DNA of 64,000 bases, from assembly GCA_013041745.1 (NCBI GenBank), contig JABDRN010000018.1, forward strand, positions 17,170 through 81,169, in the 5' to 3' direction. The notes under the pieces are model-generated. The model searched no databases, had not been told where the DNA came from, and saw only the letters and a program-made list of their open reading frames with translations. The position numbers and the translations under genes are program-made. Positions 8,523 to 19,500 of this stretch are shown piece after piece (the stretch's first letter is position 1; each line of letters starts with the position of its first letter). The DNA is from Gammaproteobacteria bacterium (GTDB lineage: Bacteria > Pseudomonadota > Gammaproteobacteria > SZUA-229).

Positions 8523-9683
8523 ATGGTCAGGCGTGTTGTCCCTTACTGGAAGTTAAGTGGATTTTATTTTTTTTACTTCGCCTCACTCGGCGTGCTGGTT
8601 CCTTACTGGAGCCTGTATCTAAAATCACTCGGCTTTAGCAGCCTGGCGATCGGCGCCCTGGTAGCCATCCTGCCGGCGACAAAACTTGTTGCACCTTATA
8701 TCTGGGGCTGGCTTGCCGATCATACGCGTCGTTCTATGTTGATCATCCGTGTGTCCAGCCTGCTTGCCCTGGTAAGTTTCTCACTGGTGTTTATCAGTCA
8801 GGAGTTATGGTGGCTAAGCTTTGCCATGCTGCTGTTCAGTTTTTTCTGGAATGCCACCTTGCCACAGTTCGAAGCCATGACGCTGAATCACCTTGGTGAG
8901 GACTCGCACCATTACAGCATGATCCGCCTCTGGGGCTCATTGGGGTTTATCGTGATCGTGGTGTTGATCGGTGATCTGCTGCAAACACATGGTGCCGATG
9001 TGATTCCGCTTGTCGTGCTCTCTACCTTCGTGTTGATTCTGCTATTTAGTTTTATCGTTCCAGAAAAACTGAATACCCCGCATACCGATCACTCACCAAT
9101 CTGGCATGTCATCAAGCAGCCAAAAGTGATGGCGTTTCTCGTGGTCTGTTTTCTGATGTTGTGCAGTCATGGACCATACTACACTTTTTATACCATCTTC
9201 CTCGAGGAACAGGGTTACAGCTCACACATGATAGGCGTGTTGTGGGCAGTTGGCGTAATTGCTGAAGTAGTAATTTTTTTATTGATGCACCGCATGCTGC
9301 CAGCTTTTGGTGCCAGGAAACTATTGATAGTAACCTTGCTACTGACTACTATGCGCTGGCTGCTTATTGGCTTTTTTGTCGATGATCTACCCATGCTGTT
9401 TCTTGCTCAGCTCATCCATGCTTTTTCTTTTGGCATGTTTCACTCTGTCGGCATCTCGCTGGTGCATGAATATTTTACCGGTAGCCATCAGGGTAGAGGG
9501 CAGGCTCTTTATTCCAGCATGAGTTTTGGTGCAGGAGTCGCTGTTGGCAGCCTCGTCAGTGGTATGCTTTGGGATAAATGGGGAGCCAGTGTTTTATTTA
9601 TGTTTGCATCCTGCTGTACTGTTGCCGCACTGCTAATTGTATGGCGGTTTATCCAGACACCGGATAGGATTCATTTGTCTTAA
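8523..9683 (+). CDS. MFS transporter, PPP/HcaT-like family
   Basis: A 386-aa major facilitator protein with about 12 hydrophobic helices. The N-terminal pattern YFFYFASLGVLVPYWSLYLK followed by GFSSLAIGAL, then GWLADHTRR, resembles the 3-phenylpropionate transporter HcaT and other MFS_1-like members. The substrate cannot be told from sequence: such genes are widespread with no established aromatic transport role outside enteric bacteria. It starts 14 bp after aroC and may be transcribed with it. Confidence 0.85.
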   Translation: MVRRVVPYWKLSGFYFFYFASLGVLVPYWSLYLKSLGFSSLAIGALVAILPATKLVAPYIWGWLADHTRRSMLIIRVSSLLALVSFSLVFISQELWWLSFAMLLFSFFWNATLPQFEAMTLNHLGEDSHHYSMIRLWGSLGFIVIVVLIGDLLQTHGADVIPLVVLSTFVLILLFSFIVPEKLNTPHTDHSPIWHVIKQPKVMAFLVVCFLMLCSHGPYYTFYTIFLEEQGYSSHMIGVLWAVGVIAEVVIFLLMHRMLPAFGARKLLIVTLLLTTMRWLLIGFFVDDLPMLFLAQLIHAFSFGMFHSVGISLVHEYFTGSHQGRGQALYSSMSFGAGVAVGSLVSGMLWDKWGASVLFMFASCCTVAALLIVWRFIQTPDRIHLS

Positions 9684-9810
9684 TAATGAATATATCAGGT
9701 TTAATTCAGCAGGGTATTGCAACATGGAAAAATCAATCTAGACTTGTTTAATATATTCTAGCTTTTACAAATTGTAGTAATTGCAGAAATCAACTTCATT
9801 GGGTATATGA

Positions 9811-10683
9811 ATGTCAGGTAGTTCTGAGGAATTAGTAAAAGCCGGTTTTGAAGTAGTGGCAAAGAGTATTGAGCCATCACTAATGGAGTACACGTCTGTT
9901 AGCCGGTGCCAGGCAAAAATTCAAACCTATCTTGGACAGTACATAAGTACCTTTACTACTGAGCTTCCTGGTGCTTTTGCACGCAATACCATGATATCAC
10001 CGCTTAAAGAAAGTATCGTAGATATGCTGGTGCTGTTCAACAGTGAGCATAGTGAGCGTTTCCTCCCGGCAGAGCTGCTGAGCAAGCTGCATGTTACCCT
10101 GCGTGCAGAATATCCGGGCACAACTTTCGATGAATCGACCGAATCAGTATATGTGCCTGTTGAGAGTTTTACATTCAGGGTGCAGCCTGGTTTTATAACT
10201 GAAGAAGAACATTATCTGGTTCCTGCACCAGGCTGGGATGAGTGGGTGGAGTATGATTCGATAGGTTATAAGCGCCTGTTTTCCAGGATGAATGCAAGGC
10301 ATGAAGGGAAGTTGTTAAATTTGGTGAGGATGATGAAAACGTGGAACCGTCTGTCCGGTAACACCTTCGATGGTTACTTTCTTGAGCTTCTGGTCATTAA
10401 CGTTCTTGCCAATCACAAAATTCAGACATACCAGGCTGCTATCAGCCATTTATTTAGAGCTATCCTTGCGGATGTCGCTCTGAAGCAGCATGACCCGGCA
10501 AACCAGAGTCTAAATGTAGAAGGTTTGCACAATCTTGAGGAAGTTGTTAATGCCATGATACTGGTGAAAAATTCATACCTGGTCTCAAAGCGTGCTATCG
10601 AGCTCGAGCAAGAAGGGGAAATGAAATCGGCCCTGACGAGCTGGGCGCAATTGTTTCCAGCTATGCTTCCAGGCAAAATATAA
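9811..10683 (+). CDS. CD-NTase-like (SMODS-type) nucleotidyltransferase, probably inactive
   Basis: The 290-aa layout resembles cGAS/DncV-like nucleotidyltransferases. GAFARNT (54-60) stands where GSxARGT is usual, followed by SPLKESIVDMLVLF (63-76), then a beta-rich section ending in VPAPGW and an OAS-like helical part (LLNLVRMMKTWNR, 168-180). The catalytic residues look degraded: the DxD pair reads IVD (69-71), and the third acidic position reads FRV (122-124). No effector, protease or ubiquitin-like partner is adjacent, so this is not an ordinary CBASS operon. It could be a regulatory pseudo-enzyme or a decayed remnant, but the frame is intact. Assignment is from motif reading only. Confidence 0.5.
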   Translation: MSGSSEELVKAGFEVVAKSIEPSLMEYTSVSRCQAKIQTYLGQYISTFTTELPGAFARNTMISPLKESIVDMLVLFNSEHSERFLPAELLSKLHVTLRAEYPGTTFDESTESVYVPVESFTFRVQPGFITEEEHYLVPAPGWDEWVEYDSIGYKRLFSRMNARHEGKLLNLVRMMKTWNRLSGNTFDGYFLELLVINVLANHKIQTYQAAISHLFRAILADVALKQHDPANQSLNVEGLHNLEEVVNAMILVKNSYLVSKRAIELEQEGEMKSALTSWAQLFPAMLPGKI

Positions 10684-10691
10684 TTATCCTT

Positions 10692-11573
10692 TCATCGCTT
10701 GTTCTTTTTATCATGACTGTTCAAGGTCTCTAGCAGAGCGTTTGCGGGACTCGATAAGGTTCTGGATTCATGCAACAGAACACCGAGGTGCCTGTTCATG
10801 CTCGCACCCTTGATTTTTAACTGATGTAGTGAGTCATCGATCATCGATCGTGGTAGTACACCCCAGCCCAGTCCATTTTGTATCATCGCTTTGATGGTTT
10901 CGAGATAATTTGATTCCATGATGATGTTCGTGTTGTCATCGAGTTTTAAGGCACTATCAATTATGTTGCGTGTATGCGTACTGTGAGATTGTATCAGTAC
11001 ACCGTGATGTCTCAGCTGTTGCCTCGTTATATGATCCTGAGCTGCCAGAATATGATCTTTTGCTACAACGCATTCCATCGGATCGCTCCACACGGGGATC
11101 GTAGTAAGCGGTTTCTCAATGGCATCAGGTAAAGTGATCAATGCGAGTTCGATGCTTCCTTTCAATATCATTGCAGATGCTTGCTCGGAATCCATAAACT
11201 GGATATCCAGTTCGACCTCGGGGTATTTCCTGGTATATTGGCGCAACACCGGTGGCAAGCGGTGTAGTCCGATATGATGGCTGGTGCCAAACTTCAGGTG
11301 GCCGCTTACGCTGCTCCGCAAGTTGCTGACGATGCGCTGAGTTTCATCGAGTTCAGAAATTATTCGCTGATAACTTGGTATCAGGGCTTCGCCTGCCTGC
11401 GTCAGCTGGACGTTTTTACCCAGGCGGTCGAACAGCTGGCAGTCAAGCGCGAATTCAAGGGTAGAAATACGTTTACTGATAGCAGGCTGCGTGATAAACA
11501 GTTTATCAGCTGCTCGCGAGAACGACCGCATCTCAGCCACCATTAAAAAAGCGCGAATATTCTGTATGTCCAT
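10692..11573 (-). CDS. LysR-family transcriptional regulator divergent from leuC
   Basis: A 293-aa LysR-type regulator. The winged HTH is at about residues 3-62 (MRSFSRAADKLFITQPAISKRISTLE) and the effector-binding domain fills the rest. It is transcribed away from leuC with 211 bp between them, and LysR genes commonly regulate the divergent neighbour. It could therefore control leucine biosynthesis, but no effector specificity can be read. It is convergent with the nucleotidyltransferase-like gene, with only 8 bp between the stops. Confidence 0.9.
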   Translation of the reverse strand: MDIQNIRAFLMVAEMRSFSRAADKLFITQPAISKRISTLEFALDCQLFDRLGKNVQLTQAGEALIPSYQRIISELDETQRIVSNLRSSVSGHLKFGTSHHIGLHRLPPVLRQYTRKYPEVELDIQFMDSEQASAMILKGSIELALITLPDAIEKPLTTIPVWSDPMECVVAKDHILAAQDHITRQQLRHHGVLIQSHSTHTRNIIDSALKLDDNTNIIMESNYLETIKAMIQNGLGWGVLPRSMIDDSLHQLKIKGASMNRHLGVLLHESRTLSSPANALLETLNSHDKKNKR

Positions 11574-11589
11574 AGTTTTTAGTTAATTA

Positions 11590-11605
11590 ATTGGTTATTA
11601 CTAAT
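11590..11605. promoter_or_regulatory. Possible LysR operator between the LysR gene and leuC
   Basis: ATTGGTTATTACTAAT is an imperfect dyad (ATTGGT against ACTAAT, 5 of 6 pairing) of the T-N11-A type bound by LysR proteins. It lies 17 bp before the LysR start codon, which suits autoregulation. The surrounding 210-bp spacer is AT-rich, so a chance match is quite possible. Confidence 0.3.
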
Positions 11606-11784
11606 CGAGCCAGAAAGCCCTTGGTAGTATATTTTAAATATAACTAAAAGTAATTAATAATATAAAAAATATGAATTTGTTTTATATTTAAAATAATACT
11701 AGTGTTATCCTGTCAGATATGATTTACCCTGCCTGAGAATAGGTAAATCGGTTCCATAAACAGATATTTTGAACGGCGAATGAT

Positions 11785-13194
11785 ATGAGTAATAGAAAAA
11801 CACTTTACGATAAACTATGGGACGATCATGTCGTCAGAACCGAGGAGGACGGTACCGCTTTATTGTACATAGACCGCCACCTGGTGCATGAGGTTACCTC
11901 GCCACAGGCTTTTGAAGGGTTGCGCATGGCTGGCCGTGAGCCATGGCGCACCGGTTCGATCGTTGCAGTGCCTGATCATAATGTACCTACCACCGATCGC
12001 AGTGAAGGTATCACTGATCCGGTAGCAAAGCTGCAGGTAGAGACTCTGGACAACAACTGTAAAGAGTTTGGTCTCACCGAATTCGATATGTCAGATCAGC
12101 GTCAGGGCATCGTTCATGTCATCGGGCCTGAACAGGGTGCGACATTGCCTGGTATGACGGTGGTCTGCGGTGATTCGCATACATCGACTCACGGTGCCTT
12201 CGGTGCCCTGGCCTTTGGTATCGGCACCTCGGAGGTCGAGCATGTGCTGGCGACACAGTGTCTGATGCAGAACAAGAGCCTGAATATGCTGGTTTCGGTC
12301 GACGGCCAGGTTCATCCGGGTGTTACTGCAAAGGACATCGTACTAGCTATCATCGGTGAGATTGGTACCGCGGGCGGTACCGGATACGCGATCGAGTTTG
12401 GCGGTGATGCCATACGTGCGTTATCTATGGAAGGCCGTATGACGGTATGTAATATGGCGATCGAAGCCGGCGCACGTGCCGGTATGGTAGCAGTTGATCA
12501 GACCACGATTGATTACGTTAAAGGCCGTCCATATTCACCGACTGGCGACAACATGGAAAAAGCGGAAGCCTACTGGTCGACGCTGCACAGTGATGACAAT
12601 GCAAAATTCGATAAGCTGGTTCATATCGATGCTGCAGAGATCAAGCCACAGGTGACCTGGGGCACTTCGCCAGAAATGGTGGTCGACATCGATTCATCTG
12701 TACCTGATCCTGAGGCTGTGAGTGATAAGGTGAAAGCAGACGGCATGCGCAAAGCACTGGCTTACATGGGGCTGGAAGCAGGGATGCCAATCTCGGATAT
12801 CGCAGTTGATAAAGTATTTATCGGTTCATGCACCAATTCGCGCATCGAAGACCTGCGTGAAGCAGCGGCGATCGCCCATGGTAGACAAGTATCTGATCAT
12901 GTCAAACTCGCCATGGTGGTTCCGGGTTCAGGACTGGTGAAAAAACAGGCCGAGGAAGAGGGCCTCGACAAGATATTTATCGATGCTGGATTTGAATGGC
13001 GCGAACCCGGTTGTTCCATGTGTCTGGCAATGAATGCTGACCGACTGGAACCAGGTGAACGATGTGCCTCAACCTCTAACCGTAATTTTGAAGGCAGGCA
13101 AGGCCAGGGTGGCAGAACGCACCTGGTAAGTCCTGCTATGGCAGCTGCTGCTGCGATCAATGGCCATTTTACAAACATTAACGAATTATCTTAG
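11785..13194 (+). CDS. leuC: 3-isopropylmalate dehydratase large subunit
   Basis: With LeuD, isomerises 2-isopropylmalate to 3-isopropylmalate in leucine synthesis. Length 469 aa matches the aconitase-family large subunit. The three [4Fe-4S] cysteines are visible: one in [12 protein letters not shown] and two in [10 protein letters not shown]. Catalytic-site segments include [25 protein letters not shown]. It begins the leuC-(entericidin)-leuD-leuB-asd run, which is the gammaproteobacterial order seen in pseudomonads. leuA is not in the window. Confidence 0.97.
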   Translation: MSNRKTLYDKLWDDHVVRTEEDGTALLYIDRHLVHEVTSPQAFEGLRMAGREPWRTGSIVAVPDHNVPTTDRSEGITDPVAKLQVETLDNNCKEFGLTEFDMSDQRQGIVHVIGPEQGATLPGMTVVCGDSHTSTHGAFGALAFGIGTSEVEHVLATQCLMQNKSLNMLVSVDGQVHPGVTAKDIVLAIIGEIGTAGGTGYAIEFGGDAIRALSMEGRMTVCNMAIEAGARAGMVAVDQTTIDYVKGRPYSPTGDNMEKAEAYWSTLHSDDNAKFDKLVHIDAAEIKPQVTWGTSPEMVVDIDSSVPDPEAVSDKVKADGMRKALAYMGLEAGMPISDIAVDKVFIGSCTNSRIEDLREAAAIAHGRQVSDHVKLAMVVPGSGLVKKQAEEEGLDKIFIDAGFEWREPGCSMCLAMNADRLEPGERCASTSNRNFEGRQGQGGRTHLVSPAMAAAAAINGHFTNINELS

Positions 13195-13201
13195 ACGAGA
13201 G

Positions 13202-13393
13202 ATGAAAATGAGATTTTTTATTACACTGGCTGTAATGCTGACAGTCGTTTCCGCCTGTAACTTTAAGGAAGGTTTAAAAGAGACCGGCGATGCGATTCAG
13301 GGCGGTACTCAAAATGCTGTTGAAGCAGTCAAAGGGGCTCCTGCTGACATAAGTGAAGCGTCAAACAAAGCTGAAGCCGATATCAAGAAGTAG
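13202..13393 (+). CDS. Entericidin-like small lipoprotein between leuC and leuD
   Basis: A 63-aa lipoprotein. The lipobox is VSAC (cleavage before the Cys in VVSACNF), followed by GLKETGDAIQGGTQNAVE, typical of the EcnA/EcnB entericidin family. The ATG at 13202 directly precedes the signal peptide; a longer frame from 13160 would overlap leuC and add a non-signal extension, so it was not used. The gap to leuC is 7 bp and to leuD 22 bp, so it sits inside the leu operon. Entericidins in E. coli are toxin/antidote cell-envelope peptides; function here is unknown. Confidence 0.8.
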   Translation: MKMRFFITLAVMLTVVSACNFKEGLKETGDAIQGGTQNAVEAVKGAPADISEASNKAEADIKK

Positions 13394-13415
13394 ATTAAAA
13401 CAGTAGATAATTTCA

Positions 13416-14051
13416 ATGCAAAAATTTAATAAACATAGCGGTATCGTTGCACCGCTGGATCGACCGAACGTCGATACCGATGCGATCATCCCCAAGCAGT
13501 TTTTAAAGTCGATCAAACGTTCCGGCTTTGGGCCTAATGCCTTTGATGACTGGCGCTACCTCGATGAGGGTGGTCCCGATATCGATAATGCCAGCCGCCG
13601 ACCGAATCCTGATTTCGTTCTAAACCAGCAGCCTTTTGATAAGGCGACGATATTACTGGCACGTGAAAACTTCGGCTGCGGTTCTTCTCGAGAGCATGCG
13701 GTATGGGCGCTGGATGATTTTGGTTTCAGGGCAGTGATCGCACCGAGCTTTGCCGATATATTCTTTAATAACAGTTTTAAGAATGGCCTGCTGCCGATTG
13801 CACTGCAAGCATCAGTCGTCGATGACCTGTTCAAACGGGTGTCAGATAACAATGGCCTGGAACTCACTATTGACCTCGCTGCGCAGACGGTAAGTTGTGG
13901 CGATGAATTGATCGCATCGTTCGAGATCGATGAGTTTCGTAAACATTGTATGTTGAACGGTCTGGATGATATCGCGTTGACACTGCAGCATGCCGATGAA
14001 ATAAAGGCATATGAAGCAAACAGGAAGCAGTCAGCACCCTGGCTGTTTTAG
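13416..14051 (+). CDS. leuD: 3-isopropylmalate dehydratase small subunit
   Basis: Partner of LeuC, carrying the swivelling domain that completes the active site. Length 211 aa is standard. Signatures are [14 protein letters not shown] near the N-terminus and [18 protein letters not shown] in the middle. Separated from leuC by the entericidin-like gene, and from leuB by about 190 bp. Confidence 0.97.
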   Translation: MQKFNKHSGIVAPLDRPNVDTDAIIPKQFLKSIKRSGFGPNAFDDWRYLDEGGPDIDNASRRPNPDFVLNQQPFDKATILLARENFGCGSSREHAVWALDDFGFRAVIAPSFADIFFNNSFKNGLLPIALQASVVDDLFKRVSDNNGLELTIDLAAQTVSCGDELIASFEIDEFRKHCMLNGLDDIALTLQHADEIKAYEANRKQSAPWLF

Positions 14052-14205
14052 TTTACTAAGTTTGAACTGCAAACATGCCGTTCGTGCCGAGGTGAACTTG
14101 TTAATCTGTGAAACACAAACGACGAATATGCCTGTACTCAGCGTGTCCGTGTGGTAATAGAATCTGATTGTTAGATCGAAGTTATAAATTAAGCGTATAA
14201 TTATT

Positions 14206-14232
14206 TGCCCTGATTTTACGGGCAGTATTTTT
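14206..14232 (+). terminator. Weak hairpin with T-run before leuB
   Basis: TGCCC (14206-14210) pairs with GGGCA (14220-14224) over a 9-nt loop and is followed by GTATTTTTT. It lies about 10 bp before the leuB start, in the 190-bp leuD-leuB gap. It could be a weak terminator or attenuator; the stem is only 5 bp. Confidence 0.3.
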
Positions 14233-14242
14233 TGAGAGAGCT

Positions 14243-15319
14243 ATGAGTTTAAAAATTGCAGTGATGCCCGGTGATGGCATCGGAATAGAGATAGTTGCCG
14301 AAGCGGTAAAGATTTTGAACCACTATAAATCAAGCGGCCGTCTCGATGTCGAACTTGAGGAGGCACCTGTCGGCGGTGCCGGATATGATGCGGCTGGTAA
14401 GCCGCTACCCGATGAGACACTGGCACTGGCAAAAGCCTCAGATGCGATCCTGTTCGGCGCCATCGGCGGGCTCGAATATGACGGTCTCGCTCGTGAGCTT
14501 CGTCCAGAGAGAGGCTTGCTGGCATTGCGTTCCGAGCTTGAACTATTCGCAAACCTGCGTCCGGCGATCCTGTATCCTCAGCTGGCAGATGCATCATCGT
14601 TAAAACCAGAGGTCGTTTCCGGCCTCGATATAATGATCGTTAGAGAATTGACGGGTGGTATCTATTTCGGAGAGCCGCGCGGCATTGAAACTGATGCTTC
14701 GGGGGAACGTAAAGGTTTCAATACCCTGGTTTATAAAGAGAGCGAAATCGACCGCATCAGCCGTGTCGCTTTTGATATCGCTATGAAGCGCGGCAAGCGC
14801 CTGTGCTCGGTGGATAAGGCGAATGTTCTCGAGGTGTCTGAATTATGGCGCGAGGTCGTTACCAGGAATGCCAATGATTATCCTGAGGTCGAACTGAGTC
14901 ATATGTATGTCGACAATGCTGCGATGCAGCTGGTGAAATGGCCGAAACAATTCGATGTCATGGTTACAAAAAACATGTTCGGTGATATCTTGTCGGATGC
15001 GGCCGCGATGTTGACCGGTTCGATCGGCATGTTGCCATCGGCTTCGCTGGATGCAAATTCTAAAGGCATGTATGAACCTATCCACGGATCTGCACCTGAT
15101 ATCGCCGGCAAGGGTGTCGCCAACCCACTGGCCACGATTCTGTCGCTGGCGATGATGTTACGTTACAGTCTCGACTTCGTTGATATTGCCGATGAGATCG
15201 AGGCAGCAGTAGGCCGTGTTCTCGATAAAGGTCTGCGTACGCCTGATATAATGGCTGAGGGCTGCAAAGAAGTTGGTACAGAAGCTATGGGTGAAGCCGT
15301 GCTGGCAGAACTTTCATAG
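14243..15319 (+). CDS. leuB: 3-isopropylmalate dehydrogenase
   Basis: NAD-dependent oxidative decarboxylation of 3-isopropylmalate, third step of leucine synthesis. Length 358 aa. Signatures: MPGDGIGIE at the N-terminus, [13 protein letters not shown] substrate loop, and the C-terminal [20 protein letters not shown] stretch that binds NAD. Probable start is the ATG at 14243 after AGAGAG. Followed 66 bp later by asd. Confidence 0.97.
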   Translation: MSLKIAVMPGDGIGIEIVAEAVKILNHYKSSGRLDVELEEAPVGGAGYDAAGKPLPDETLALAKASDAILFGAIGGLEYDGLARELRPERGLLALRSELELFANLRPAILYPQLADASSLKPEVVSGLDIMIVRELTGGIYFGEPRGIETDASGERKGFNTLVYKESEIDRISRVAFDIAMKRGKRLCSVDKANVLEVSELWREVVTRNANDYPEVELSHMYVDNAAMQLVKWPKQFDVMVTKNMFGDILSDAAAMLTGSIGMLPSASLDANSKGMYEPIHGSAPDIAGKGVANPLATILSLAMMLRYSLDFVDIADEIEAAVGRVLDKGLRTPDIMAEGCKEVGTEAMGEAVLAELS

Positions 15320-15385
15320 AAGTATTCTGCTGTATCGGCGTTGAACGATTTTTTTGATATTCGATTATTTTGTGAAGTATAAATT

Positions 15386-16408
15386 ATGAGTAAAACATAT
15401 GATGTTGCGGTCGTGGGTGCTACCGGTGCCGTTGGTGAAACCATGTTGTCAATTCTCGCGCAGCGCAAATTCCCGGTCGGTGAAGTGTATGCACTAGCCA
15501 GTAGCCGCTCGGCAGGTAAACGTGTCGAGTTTGGTGATAAAACACTGGTAGTGCAGGATCTGGATAAATTCGACTTTTCAAAAGCGCAGATAGGATTGTT
15601 CTCTGCAGGTGCGTCTATCTCTGAAAAATATGCCCCTGTTGCTGCTGCTGCCGGTTGCGTAGTGGTCGATAATACATCACAGTTTCGTTATGACGATGAC
15701 ATACCGTTGGTCGTGCCTGAGGTTAATCCACATGCTATCGCGGATTATAAAACTCGCGGGATAATCGCTAATCCCAACTGTTCCACCATTCAGATGCTGG
15801 TCGCCTTGAAGCCTATCTACGATGCTGTTGGAATTGAGCGAATCAACGTGGCGACCTACCAGGCGGTTTCAGGAACCGGTAAAGAAGCAATAGAGGAACT
15901 TGCTAGTCAGACGGCCAGGTTGCTTAACGCAAAACCCATCGAGTGTGAGGTTTATCCGAAGCAGATCGCGTTCAATGTCCTGCCGCAGATAGATGTGTTT
16001 CTGGAGAATGGCTACACCAAGGAAGAGATGAAGATGGTGTGGGAAACACAAAAGATATTCGAGGATGACGATATCAAGGTCAACCCTACCGCGGTCCGTG
16101 TACCCGTATTCTATGGTCATTCTGAAGCGTTGCATATCGAAACAAGAGAAAAGATCAGTGCCGAAAAAGCGACTGAACTGCTGTCAAAAGCTGATGGTGT
16201 GCAAGTTCTGGATGAGCGTGTCGACGGTGGTTATCCTACAGCAGTGACGGAGGGCGCTAATAATGATGCGTCTTATGTTGGCCGCATCCGCGAGGATATT
16301 TCTCACGATCGCGGTCTGGATATGTGGGTGGTGTCAGATAACGTACGAAAAGGTGCTGCATTAAATAGCATACAAATTGCTGAGATTTTGATAAAACAGT
16401 ATTTATAA
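15386..16408 (+). CDS. asd: Aspartate-semialdehyde dehydrogenase
   Basis: Reduces aspartyl phosphate to aspartate semialdehyde, the branch point to lysine/diaminopimelate, threonine and methionine. Length 340 aa. The N-terminal Rossmann motif is GATGAVG, the catalytic Cys is in NPNCSTIQ, and AVSGTGKEAIEEL is also family-typical. This form resembles the shorter non-enteric Asd seen in Pseudomonas next to leuB and fimV. Its product feeds dapA (45963-46856). Confidence 0.96.
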   Translation: MSKTYDVAVVGATGAVGETMLSILAQRKFPVGEVYALASSRSAGKRVEFGDKTLVVQDLDKFDFSKAQIGLFSAGASISEKYAPVAAAAGCVVVDNTSQFRYDDDIPLVVPEVNPHAIADYKTRGIIANPNCSTIQMLVALKPIYDAVGIERINVATYQAVSGTGKEAIEELASQTARLLNAKPIECEVYPKQIAFNVLPQIDVFLENGYTKEEMKMVWETQKIFEDDDIKVNPTAVRVPVFYGHSEALHIETREKISAEKATELLSKADGVQVLDERVDGGYPTAVTEGANNDASYVGRIREDISHDRGLDMWVVSDNVRKGAALNSIQIAEILIKQYL

Positions 16409-16540
16409 CCTATAGTTATATCTGCATACTTAAAGTATATTATCAGTAATATGCTTACGAAGCAGAAAAAATAAGAATAAATCGTGGTTAATGCCTGATT
16501 TTACGGCGCTTTAATAGTTGTCTGAACAGGTTTTGACGGG

Positions 16541-19500
16541 ATGAATAGGGGATCACCAGTGCGTAAATTGCCAGCTCGTAAATTGCTCGGGGCCATCGTG
16601 GCTGCGGCATTAATTCTGCCAGAAACGGCTTATACCTTGGGATTGGGTGAGATTGAGGTCAGCTCAGCACTTAATCAAAAACTAAATGCCAACATAGAAC
16701 TTCTGTCTGCGACGCCCGAAGATGCAGAGACAATCATCGTCAAGCTGGCTTCAAGAAAGGAATTCAGTCGAGCCGGTCTGGATCGCCCTTATCTGCTTAA
16801 CGACCTGCGTTTCAAGTCCGAAGTCATTGATGGTGTGCCCCACATCACAGTCACTTCCGGTAGCCCGATACGTGAACCATTTTTAAATTTCCTGGTTGAG
16901 ATCGACTGGCCCAATGGCCATCTGTTACGTGAGTACACGGTGCTGCTGGATCCACCGGTTTTTATGACACAATCAGCCACACCTGCTGCGACTCAAGGAG
17001 GCGCAGCAGGTAGTTCTGGCTTTCGCCCGAGTTCATCAGGCGGCGCAAACGTTGTCCCAGTAGTGACGCCGGGTGCTGCGGTTTCTCCGCGACCGGCAGC
17101 TGGCAGTGTTGCCCCTGCAGTGCAAGCCCAGCCACAGGTCCAACCTCAGGCCCAATCACAGGCTGTGGCTCAGACATATATACCGGCGCCTTATGTGCAG
17201 CAACAGACAACGATAAATCAGCCACCTGGTTCCTACCGTATTAAGTCAGGTGATACTACATGGAGTCTGGCAAATGCCATGATGCCTGATCAGAGTATCA
17301 CTGTAGAACAGATGATGATTGCGATGCTCCGTTCTAATCCGGAGTCTTTCATCGATGAGAATATTAATGGTTTGAAGCGTGGATATATCCTGCGTGTACC
17401 GGACTATAATGAAATTATCTCGGTCAATCCTGCAGAAGCACGTGCACTGGTGCGCGAGCAGGCTGCCCTCTGGCGTCAGTACCAGCAGACGCATGCAGGC
17501 GGACAGCCGACATCAGCTATGCCAGCAGATGAGATCGGCGCTACAAGCTACAGCGATGATGGCACAGCTATCAGCGGCGAAGATGATGCTTATCTTGAGA
17601 TAGTGAGTGCAGGTTCTGGTACTTCTACCATGAGCGGTAAGGATCCTACCGAGATGTCCGCACAGGAGCTTCGTGCCGAGCTGGCTCTGGCGAGAGAACG
17701 AGTTGAAACTGAGCGTGTAGAGAAAGAAGCACTGCAGCAGAGAATCGATAGCCTGGAACAAAATCTCAGTGATATGAAAGGTATGTTATCTATCGAAGAT
17801 GACGCACTTTCAGATATTCAGGCACTCGGCCAGCCTGCTGGCACTGCTACACAAGGTGAGATGCTGGAGCCCGCTCTGGTTGAAGAAGCAGCCGAAGATA
17901 TGGCTGAGTCTGTCGCTGAAACCGATGATATGCTGGCTGAGCAGCGACTTGATGATGCGATATCAGAAGAGGCCGAAGCAGTCGAGTCAGACATGGCAGC
18001 CAGAGAAGATGATGCTGAAACCGAAGAAGGTGAGCCTGCCGTATTCCTCGACGAAGCTGCTGTGGATACAGAATCTGCTGAAGAGCTGCAAGAAAGTGTC
18101 GAGCCGGTGCAGGATGAGGTTGTCGCTGAAGATATCGTTGCACCGCCACCAGCTGCCGTCACACAACCACCAGCCGACCCTCTGAGTAAATTGTTGAGTG
18201 ATCCAGTATTACTGGCTGCCGCAGGTGGTGGATTATTACTGATCCTTGCAGTAATCGGGCTGATTATCAGGAAGCGCCGTGAATCGGCTGAAGAAGATGA
18301 AGTGCCGGCAGCGATGGGTATGGCTGCTGACGACCTGGAAAGCGTTGCTGATGATATCGCTGCAGAAGAGATTGCTGCGGCGCAAACAGAGGTCGATGTT
18401 GATTCGCTTGCAGGTGATGAGGCGACTAGCCAGGACGCTGCAGAAGAATTCGATTCCGATTCAACGATGATACTTGACTCATCTGTTGAAGATACGGTGG
18501 TCACTGAAGACAGCGGGGCTGCATTAGCCGATGAAGATGAGCCGCGTGATGATGTCATCGCAGAGGCCGATGTCTACCTGGCGTATGGTATATACCAGCA
18601 GGCTGAAGAGTTGCTGACGCAGGCTATCGCCGATAATCCAGATCGTGATGACTACCGGGTTAAACTGGCAGAGACGCATTACGCAAGTAAAAATGCTGAA
18701 GCATTCGTTGAAGTCGCATCTGAAATCAAGCAGCGTGCGGGTAATGAGGATACGCCTGCCTGGAAAAAAGTTATGGTCATGGGACAGGACCTGTGTGCTG
18801 ATAATGAGATGTTCCAGGGCAGTATGGTCGGTGATCTGGATGTCGATTCGCTGGCTCCGAAAGCACCGGAAATGGATTTTGACCTGGGTCTCGATGCCGT
18901 CGAGGATAAGGCTGAAGAAAACGCCGACCTTGACCTGAGCCATAATGAAGAGCCGCTTGAATTGCCTGAAATGGAGCAGGCAGAAGAGCCAGCTGAAGAA
19001 GAACCGAAGATCGCTGAACCAGCCAGCGAGATAGAATTTGATCTGAGTGATACCGGTGCAGTTGAAGAAGCACCTGCTGCTGATGAGTTCTCACTGGATA
19101 TCGATGCATCAGAACTGGATATCGATATTCAGGAAGAGGCTGAAGAGCCTGTCGCGAGTGAGGATGATGAGGTTCATGAGGTCGGTGATATCGATATCGA
19201 CTTTGGTCTGGATGATGATACAACTGCCGCTGAAGATGAAGAAGAAGTTGCGATAGACCTGACAGAAGAAGCGGATTCGCTGGACCTTGATCTGGATGAT
19301 GCTTTTGCTGAAGAGTCTCTTGATACAGCCGCGGCAGAAGAACCTGTTGCAGAAGAGCCAGCAGCTTTAGAGTCTATAGCAGAAGAGCCGGTCGCAGAAG
19401 CAGCTGAGGTAGAACCTTCTTCGTCCCTTGATGCAATGACTGATGAAGATGATTTCGACCTGTCCAGCCTGGATGATGTCGATGAGGTCAGCACCAAGCT

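Noticed and set aside
9811..11573. A complete CBASS defence operon
   Set aside because: Only a nucleotidyltransferase-like gene with altered catalytic residues is present; no effector or accessory gene lies beside it.
17818..18558. 246-codon minus-strand open frame inside fimV
   Set aside because: It is a Ser/Ala-rich low-complexity mirror of the acidic GAA/GCT-rich fimV region; fimV itself is well supported.
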